Below, piece by piece: positions 6,009 to 9,504 of a stretch of DNA of 9,504 nucleotides. The DNA is from Patescibacteria group bacterium UBA2135 (GTDB taxonomy: Bacteria; Patescibacteriota; Minisyncoccia; Phycocordibacterales; UBA2135). The stretch lies in NCBI GenBank assembly GCA_002327685.1, contig DCXN01000005.1:106037-115540 (forward strand), given 5' to 3'. The number at the start of each line of letters is the position of its first letter. The first letter of the stretch is position 1. The notes beneath the pieces are model-generated. The model searched no databases. It saw nothing but the letters and a program-made list of their open reading frames with translations, and was not told the origin of the DNA. The position numbers were made by a program, and so were the translations under genes.

Positions 6009-6029
6009 CGGTAACAAATAATAATTAGT

Positions 6030-6512
6030 ATGCATATCAATCAAAAAGGATTTTCAACATTATTGGTAGCCATTGTTGTCTCACTTATTGCCGTCGCAAT
6101 AGTCTATTTCGTGTTTGTCAAAGAGCCAGCCGAGCAAGTTGACCCGTTATTGGTTGGGAATAATACTATATACGTTTCCAATACAAAGCCAGATGTAAAG
6201 GTAAATGTAGCTTTCGCGATTTTTGAGAGCGGTGGATATGTGGTTATTTATGATGACAGTGAAGATGGGTCAGGATCAATTATTGGAAATAGCACTATAT
6301 TGCCTCAAGGCGAAAGCCGCGGTTTTGACATCGCGCTGTCGCGAGAAAGTGTTGACGGCGAAGCCCTCTATGCAATGCTCCATTTTGACAATGGTGATGG
6401 TGTGTTTAATTTCGCAGAGGATCCACCAATCCAAGATGGTCAAGGAAATATTATGTCCATGAGATTTCATGTCTTCAGTGACACTACGGAGTCAGGAGTA
6501 ATTAGTTTATAA
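6030..6512 (+). CDS. DUF7282 domain protein with a prepilin-like N-terminus
   Basis: This encodes 160 residues. The N-terminus MHINQKGFSTLLVAIVVSLI looks like a type III/IV prepilin signal (K-G-F before a hydrophobic helix, residues 6-30), but Glu5 of classical pilins is absent. Residues 45-150 resemble DUF7282, a beta-sandwich domain known from haloarchaeal surface proteins. The match includes GGYVVIYDDS (68-77), IIGNSTILPQGES (84-96), DGEALYAMLHFDNGDGVF (109-126) and NFAEDPP (127-133). D120, D123, E130 and D131 could bind Ca2+, though that is inference. A surface or pilus-associated role is likely, but no pilin assembly genes are present here. No Shine-Dalgarno site is seen. It is third in a run of plus-strand envelope genes but is separated from the second by a terminator-like hairpin. 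Confidence 0.8.
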   Translation: MHINQKGFSTLLVAIVVSLIAVAIVYFVFVKEPAEQVDPLLVGNNTIYVSNTKPDVKVNVAFAIFESGGYVVIYDDSEDGSGSIIGNSTILPQGESRGFDIALSRESVDGEALYAMLHFDNGDGVFNFAEDPPIQDGQGNIMSMRFHVFSDTTESGVISL

Positions 6513-6556
6513 TTTCAAGCGAGGGAGAAGTGAGGAGAGCTTGCTCTCATTCACTT

Positions 6557-6688
6557 CGACCGAGCGAAGGAATTATATGAAACATAAGCGACGTAGAGCG
6601 AGCGCAATGAGAAAATGAAGCGAAGCGGAATTTTCTCATTGCCGAGCCGAGGAGTTTATATATTGCATATAATTCCTTCTCTCGGTCG
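6557..6688. repeat. Outer inverted repeat enclosing C3
   Basis: The arms 6557-6578 and 6667-6688 are complementary over 21 of 22 positions (cores GAAGGAATTATAT and ATATAATTCCTTC). The 88-bp interior is essentially repeat C3, so the element is either inserted in a pre-existing palindrome or belongs to a longer form of the repeat. Confidence 0.85.
6582..6663 (+). repeat. Dispersed palindromic repeat, copy C3
   Basis: The left end AAGCGACGTAGAGCGAGCG and the right end CCGAGCCGAGGAGTTTATAT match C1 and C2. The stem is a perfect 13-bp pair, GCAATGAGAAAAT (6604-6616) with ATTTTCTCATTGC (6630-6642), around the loop GAAGCGAAGCGGA. The ATATAAGACGCAGTGCTT tail shared by C1 and C2 is missing. Same orientation as C2. 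Confidence 0.9.
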
Positions 6689-6813
6689 GATGGTGTTATT
6701 CCTCTTGAACTTGGTGGTGTAGCAAGAGGCGATGATACGCAGTTAAGTAATCTCTTTCAAGTTTAGGGAATTGAAAGATCTTTAGTACCTCGTTAATTTA
6801 ATAGTGCACCAAC

Positions 6814-6850
6814 AAAAACACTGTTCCATTTTTGATGAAACAGTGTTTTT
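6814..6850. terminator. Terminator of the 6856-7320 minus-strand gene
   Basis: A perfect 12-bp stem, AAAAACACTGTT (6814-6825) with AACAGTGTTTTT (6839-6850), closes a 13-nt loop five bases beyond the stop codon. Because it starts with A and ends with T it can work on both strands. Confidence 0.85.
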
Positions 6851-6855
6851 AGGCA

Positions 6856-7320
6856 TCATGGTGTTCCTGTGGTTTCCCTCAAGATAATCAGAAATTCCAT
6901 ATTTGAGATAAGAACTTTCTCGTACCCTCGCATCTCACACACAACTTGTTCTGCCTCCTCCAGATCGTCATCAGAGAGAATAGGGTAATCAAGGATAAGA
7001 TGGTCATCCCAACCTTCTGTTGATATATCAGGGTTGTCTGGGTCCTTGTCTCCAATACCACATGCCCAATAGACGTATTGCATGTTTTTTTCATGCTGGT
7101 CTAATAAACCTGTCGTATCAAGTAGCGAAAGAGCAGTAAGACGAATTTTGCCAACTTCACGTTCTTCGCTCATACGCACTTTTCCAAAAACTGCATTCCT
7201 TAGAGATACTAGGTCTTGACTAAATACTATTGGTTGACCAAAATCAATGATATCATTCCATGTATAGACATCCTCACTGTCTTTTATTTTTACCTGACAC
7301 GCGACGAAATAGATTGCCAT
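6856..7320 (-). CDS. Acidic hypothetical protein
   Basis: This encodes 154 residues. ATG 7320 is supported by GGAG (7331-7328) at a 7-nt spacing. The protein begins with a short beta-like stretch (MAIYFVACQVKIKD) and is strongly acidic, especially DKDPDNPDISTEGWDDH (about 91-107) and LSDDDLEEAEQ (about 115-125). There is no signal peptide or membrane helix, so it is probably cytosolic. I do not recognise a family. It is monocistronic, with its own terminator, and lies opposite to its neighbours on both sides. A toxin-antitoxin or phage origin cannot be argued from the sequence. Confidence 0.7.
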   Translation of the reverse strand: MAIYFVACQVKIKDSEDVYTWNDIIDFGQPIVFSQDLVSLRNAVFGKVRMSEEREVGKIRLTALSLLDTTGLLDQHEKNMQYVYWACGIGDKDPDNPDISTEGWDDHLILDYPILSDDDLEEAEQVVCEMRGYEKVLISNMEFLIILRETTGTP

Positions 7321-7402
7321 TTGGAAACTCCATAAAGTACGATAGACTATAATTAAGTATACACACTTTTTAAAATAATAATGTATATTTTCTTATTACG
7401 TT

Positions 7403-7427
7403 CACTTGCTTTCGTTCTACGTCGTTA
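7403..7427 (-). repeat. Degenerate half copy of the dispersed repeat
   Basis: On the minus strand the words TTAACGACGTAGAACGAAAG match the left end of C1-C3 (ATAAGCGACGTAGAGCGAGCG) with a few changes. There is no stem partner and no right end, so it looks like a decayed or solo end. Confidence 0.5.
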
Positions 7428-7440
7428 ATAAAAATAATAA

Positions 7441-7565
7441 AATTTCTAATTTCTAATTCACCTAATTTCTAATAAAATGCCAAAATTCATAATGTCTAAC
7501 AACAAAAATCCTTTAATTATTTTTTGAATTAGACATTTAACCTTTTATTAGGTGAATTAGAAATT
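7441..7565. repeat. Nested inverted repeat abutting the DUF192 gene
   Basis: The outer arms 7448-7466 and 7547-7565 are a perfect 19-bp inverted repeat (AATTTCTAATTCACCTAAT against its complement). Inside it, AATGTCTAA (7491-7499) and TTAGACATT (7529-7537) form a second perfect pair. TTCTAAT occurs three times (7444, 7451, 7467). The right arm ends 9 bp before the ATG of the next gene. Size and shape recall a MITE or a large folded leader. There is no coding capacity. Confidence 0.8.
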
Positions 7566-7574
7566 CATTTCAGT

Positions 7575-8063
7575 ATGTCACAATCTTTTGTTATTACACT
7601 TATTGTTATTGCCGCCTTGTTGGTGTTTGGCGCGGCGGTTTCATTTGACGTATTTTCATTGAATTCTGCGATTAAAAATGGTTTCAATAACAACAAGAAG
7701 TACCCGCTTACTATTGAGGATACCGTGATACAAGTTGAGGTTGCCAATACAGCTGTAAAACGAGTAATAGGGCTTTCGGAAAGAGAGTCTCTCCCTTTTG
7801 ATGAGGGTTTACTTTTTGTTTTTAATGAACCAGGGAAACATCCGTTTTGGATGAAGGACATGAATTTCTCAATAGATATCATCTGGGTCAATGAACATTT
7901 TTTTGTTGTTGATGTGACTGAAGGTATCATCCCCGCGACATTTCCAGAGATTTTTGAGCCGATTGAGCGAATAAAATATGTTCTTGAGGTAAATGCTGGT
8001 TTTGTGGCGAAAAACAGTGTCCAGCGGGGCACATTTGTGGATGGGCTTAGGTCAATACGTTAA
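7575..8063 (+). CDS. DUF192 family protein, membrane-anchored
   Basis: This encodes 162 residues. A hydrophobic N-terminal segment (about 5-23) suggests a signal anchor, and the DUF192 domain (PF02643) fills residues 50-155. Family landmarks are VEVANT (54-59), GLSERESLPFDEGLLFVF (66-83), HPFWMKDMNFSIDIIWV (89-105), VVDVTEGIIPATFPEIF (111-127) and YVLEVNAGF (135-143). DUF192 proteins are small beta-barrel domains of unsettled function, common as exported or envelope proteins; the conserved HxFWMKxM core is intact. ATG 7575 directly follows a large palindrome and has no Shine-Dalgarno site. The gene has no close plus-strand partner upstream, and the next gene has its own promoter. Confidence 0.9.
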   Translation: MSQSFVITLIVIAALLVFGAAVSFDVFSLNSAIKNGFNNNKKYPLTIEDTVIQVEVANTAVKRVIGLSERESLPFDEGLLFVFNEPGKHPFWMKDMNFSIDIIWVNEHFFVVDVTEGIIPATFPEIFEPIERIKYVLEVNAGFVAKNSVQRGTFVDGLRSIR

Positions 8064-8066
8064 TCT

Positions 8067-8096
8067 TTGTGGTGGGGTCTGACATCGTGGTATACT
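8067..8096 (+). promoter_or_regulatory. Promoter for the 8215-9150 gene pair
   Basis: TTGTGG (8067-8072), 18 bp, and TATACT (8091-8096) preceded by TGG make an extended -10 promoter, the best in the window. Transcription should start near 8101-8104, giving a leader of about 112 nt before ATG 8215, or a leaderless 26-codon frame beginning at ATG 8101. Confidence 0.6.
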
Positions 8097-8214
8097 GCAT
8101 ATGTGCGGTATGCGCTGTCCAAAACGGCTGTTTCCGTGGTTACCATTAGTATTAATCAATTTTAGTTCCGTTACATTTTGATGTAAGAAAAAATGGTGCG
8201 GGATTTTATACAAA

Positions 8215-8562
8215 ATGAGTGCAGAATCATTTAAACAAATTGATCCTAGCGTAGAAGATGCAGAAACAGAGTTTGAATCTGCGATAAAGGAAGCGGGCAG
8301 TTTAGAGGAGCTTGCTGAGCTCATTGGAGGTAACGAAACTCTTCCCAAAGAGAAAAGAAATTCCTCATTACAAGCGATAAAAGTGCTCCTAAGAATGGAG
8401 CCGGAGGATCGAGGAAATTATCTTACATCACCGGGATGCGCGGCGCTCCGTGAACAGTTTCTTCTAGGCCTACAAGATAAACTTGCAGAGCTTATTGGTC
8501 CGGCAAAGCAAAGGGAGGCACATAATTTTGGTTCCAGTGATCGGTCTGTAGATCATCGTTGA
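8215..8562 (+). CDS. Small acidic helical hypothetical protein
   Basis: This encodes 115 residues. The N-terminal half is Glu-rich (VEDAETEFESAIKEAGSLEE, about 13-32) and the rest looks helical (LQAIKVLLRM, about 52-61; REQFLLGLQDKLAELIG, about 79-95). There is no membrane segment, signal peptide or known motif, and I do not recognise the family. The proposed promoter at 8067-8096 would give it a leader of about 112 nt. A clear Shine-Dalgarno site is lacking (only GCGGGA about 10 nt upstream). The stop is 18 bp before the flavoprotein gene, so the two are probably one transcript. Confidence 0.65.
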   Translation: MSAESFKQIDPSVEDAETEFESAIKEAGSLEELAELIGGNETLPKEKRNSSLQAIKVLLRMEPEDRGNYLTSPGCAALREQFLLGLQDKLAELIGPAKQREAHNFGSSDRSVDHR

Positions 8563-8580
8563 TCTTTTAAACAATTTAGT

Positions 8581-9150
8581 ATGAGAAAAGAACTATTTCT
8601 CCCTGTTTTATTGGGTACGAATCGAAATGGACGCAATAGCGAAAATGTTGCGCGATGGGTTTTAAAAAAAATTGAAGAGCGTGATGATATAGAAACGCAG
8701 TTTTTTGACGCACGTGATTTTAAATTGCTGGAAGATGATTACGGGCAGACCATAAAAGATTTGTTTCCGGAATATAGAGATGCAATTACTCGAGCAGATG
8801 GTCTTGTTATTGTGGCTCCCGAATATAACCATTCATTTCCCGGTCAGCTTAAGTCAATACTTGACTTGCTCCTTAAAGAATATACCCACAAGGCAGTTGG
8901 TCTTGTGGGTGTTTCAGCTGGTCCGTGGGGTGGGACTCGTGTGATTGAATCGCTTGTGCCTGTTGTTCGTGAGCTTGGACTTGTGGTGACACATGCGGAC
9001 CTTAATTTTTCCATAGTGCAAAATACATTTAATGAAGACGGGACCATGAAAGAGGAATTTGTCGGACCCTTTGATGAGCGAGTAAATAAGTTTTTGGAAG
9101 AGCTTGTCTGGATTGCCCGCGCGCTCAGATATGGACGGGAAAATAGTTAG
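8581..9150 (+). CDS. NADPH-dependent FMN reductase-like flavoprotein
   Basis: This encodes 189 residues with a flavodoxin-like fold of the NADPH-dependent FMN reductase family (PF03358). The FMN-phosphate loop is LGTNRNGRNSENVARWV (11-27), close to the G-S/T-x-R-x-x-S pattern. The isoalloxazine-contact motif is APEYNHSFPGQLKSILD (79-95), and GVSAGPWGGTR (110-120) is the third conserved loop. Relatives reduce quinones, azo compounds, chromate or free flavin using NAD(P)H; the substrate here is not inferable. The family's usual size, about 180-190 residues, is met. The gene follows a small unknown gene at 18 bp and ends just before a GC-rich folded element that may terminate it. No Shine-Dalgarno site is seen. 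Confidence 0.9.
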   Translation: MRKELFLPVLLGTNRNGRNSENVARWVLKKIEERDDIETQFFDARDFKLLEDDYGQTIKDLFPEYRDAITRADGLVIVAPEYNHSFPGQLKSILDLLLKEYTHKAVGLVGVSAGPWGGTRVIESLVPVVRELGLVVTHADLNFSIVQNTFNEDGTMKEEFVGPFDERVNKFLEELVWIARALRYGRENS

Positions 9151-9211
9151 AGCATGCCGGGGAACCTCCCCAGTACCATCCCGCCTACGGCGGGAGCTAC
9201 GGGGCAGGCAT
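9151..9211. terminator. GC-rich multi-hairpin element after the flavoprotein gene
   Basis: The apical stem CCCGCC (9180-9185)/GGCGGG (9189-9194) sits on a longer stem, CCTCCCC-A-GTA (9165-9175) with TAC-GGGG-C-AGG (9198-9208). A competing hairpin is GGGGA (9159-9163)/TCCCC (9167-9171). It is followed only by a short T-run (TTTT from 9211), so it may be a terminator or a structured repeat. Its base composition stands out from the AT-rich surroundings. Confidence 0.6.
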
Positions 9212-9273
9212 TTTGGCATTACAATCTGCATTCATGTTAAATTCCGTGAACAGGCTCTTGGGGTGTGATGTGA

Positions 9274-9304
9274 TTGACAGAACGCACTTGGATATGTTTA
9301 GATA
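9274..9304 (+). promoter_or_regulatory. Possible promoter of the zinc-ribbon gene
   Basis: A consensus -35 TTGACA (9274-9279) stands upstream of weak -10 words (TTTAGA at 17 bp, TAGATA at 19 bp). The -35 is good and the -10 is poor. Confidence 0.35.
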
Positions 9305-9333
9305 AATCTAGAAACTTACATTGGGAGCATATA

Positions 9334-9504
9334 ATGCAGATCTCAGTTGAGCAATTGGGAATTTGCGAGAATTGTGGAGTGTGGTTTTCAATTGATGAGC
9401 TTACTCCGCATCAGGTTATTGGCCAGAAACCGTGTCGCCGTTGTCGCAACATTTTTACTGAAAAATCACTTGGAATGAATTGTGTTGGTGTTGGAGGCCT
9501 TTAC
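9334..9504 (+). CDS. Putative zinc-ribbon protein (5' part, cut by the window end)
   Basis: The first 57 codons of an open frame run off the window. The start is well supported: GGGAG (9323-9327) lies 6 nt before ATG 9334. Residues C11-E-N-C14 and C34-R-R-C37 form a CX2C-X19-CX2C zinc-ribbon/knuckle arrangement, with ICENCGVWF followed by LTPHQVIG and KPCRRCRNIF. This suggests a small zinc-binding, possibly nucleic-acid-binding, protein. The family cannot be named without the rest of the gene. Confidence 0.65.
   Translation, partial: MQISVEQLGICENCGVWFSIDELTPHQVIGQKPCRRCRNIFTEKSLGMNCVGVGGLY

Larger units (their letters stand above)
6513..6855. other. Intergenic region with nested palindromes
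   Basis: About 340 bp without a gene. In order it holds a hairpin (6528-6556, AAGTGA/TCACTT plus GAGAGC/GCTCTC), an outer 22-bp inverted repeat (6557-6578 and 6667-6688), repeat C3 between its arms, a pair CCTCTTG (6701-6707)/CAAGAGG (6723-6729), a pair TCTTTCAA (6753-6760)/TTGAAAGA (6771-6778), and the terminator of the minus-strand gene. A startless open stretch ending at the TAG 6764-6766 is discussed in the findings. Confidence 0.65.
7321..7574. other. AT-rich intergenic region upstream of the DUF192 gene
   Basis: About 250 bp without a gene. On the minus strand TATAGT or TATACT could be -10 boxes for the 6856-7320 gene (roughly 7345-7365), without a clear -35. It also holds a half copy of the dispersed repeat (7403-7427) and a nested inverted repeat (7441-7565). 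Confidence 0.55.

Noticed and set aside
41..6663. CRISPR array
   Set aside because: The repeats are kilobases apart, vary in the middle, occur in both orientations and have no cas genes or regular spacers.
7565..8032. Minus-strand frame opposite DUF192
   Set aside because: DUF192 motifs are intact on the plus strand; the antisense frame matches nothing recognised and has no ribosome site.
8097..8214. Riboswitch in the leader of the 8215 gene
   Set aside because: Only short weak stems (for example GCATA/TATGC) are visible and no known aptamer core is seen.
1..9504. Alternative genetic code with TGA read as Gly or Trp
   Set aside because: All recognised proteins are full-length without in-frame TGA, and TGA serves as a stop (for example at 6856-6858 on the minus strand).

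Overview
The window looks like a chromosomal piece of an uncultivated bacterium with a small, AT-rich genome. My best guess is Candidate Phyla Radiation / Patescibacteria (Parcubacteria-like). This is an inference from several traits: short unlinked genes with structured spacers, several genes without a Shine-Dalgarno site, a tRNA gene without encoded CCA, an IMP dehydrogenase without CBS domains, and small single-anchor envelope proteins (Kazal-like, DUF7282, DUF192). No gene needs TGA read as an amino acid. There is no rRNA, CRISPR array, insertion sequence or transposase.

Layout. 1-217: a palindromic repeat (copy C1) lies directly against a tRNA-Gln(CUG) gene. 291-1272: a cyclase/kynurenine-formamidase-family hydrolase converges with a four-helix membrane protein on the minus strand. 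1428-2869: a short IMP dehydrogenase (guaB) converges on a small unknown minus-strand gene across one bidirectional terminator. 2870-4400: a noncoding stretch, then a solo ParB-family DNA-binding protein with a leader palindrome and its own terminator. 4401-4670: a spacer holding repeat copy C2. 4671-6512: three plus-strand membrane-anchored proteins, namely an SPFH/prohibitin-like protein, a Kazal-like cysteine-rich protein and a DUF7282 protein with a prepilin-like N-terminus. 6513-6855: a spacer with repeat copy C3 nested inside a larger inverted repeat. 6856-7320: an unknown acidic protein on the minus strand. 7321-7574: an AT-rich spacer with a degenerate half repeat and a nested palindromic element. 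7575-9150: a DUF192 protein, then a small acidic unknown gene and an NADPH-dependent FMN reductase-like flavoprotein that may share a promoter. 9151-9333: a GC-rich folded element and a possible promoter. 9334-9504: the start of a putative zinc-ribbon protein cut by the window end.

How the genes work together. No single pathway links them. guaB is a housekeeping step of guanine nucleotide synthesis. The 4671-6512 block and the DUF192 gene form an envelope theme, since all four products have one N-terminal hydrophobic anchor and an apparently extracytoplasmic domain. The most unusual content lies in the spacers: three full copies and one half copy of an intergenic palindromic repeat. Its ends are conserved, but the hairpin stem differs in sequence between copies while staying self-complementary.
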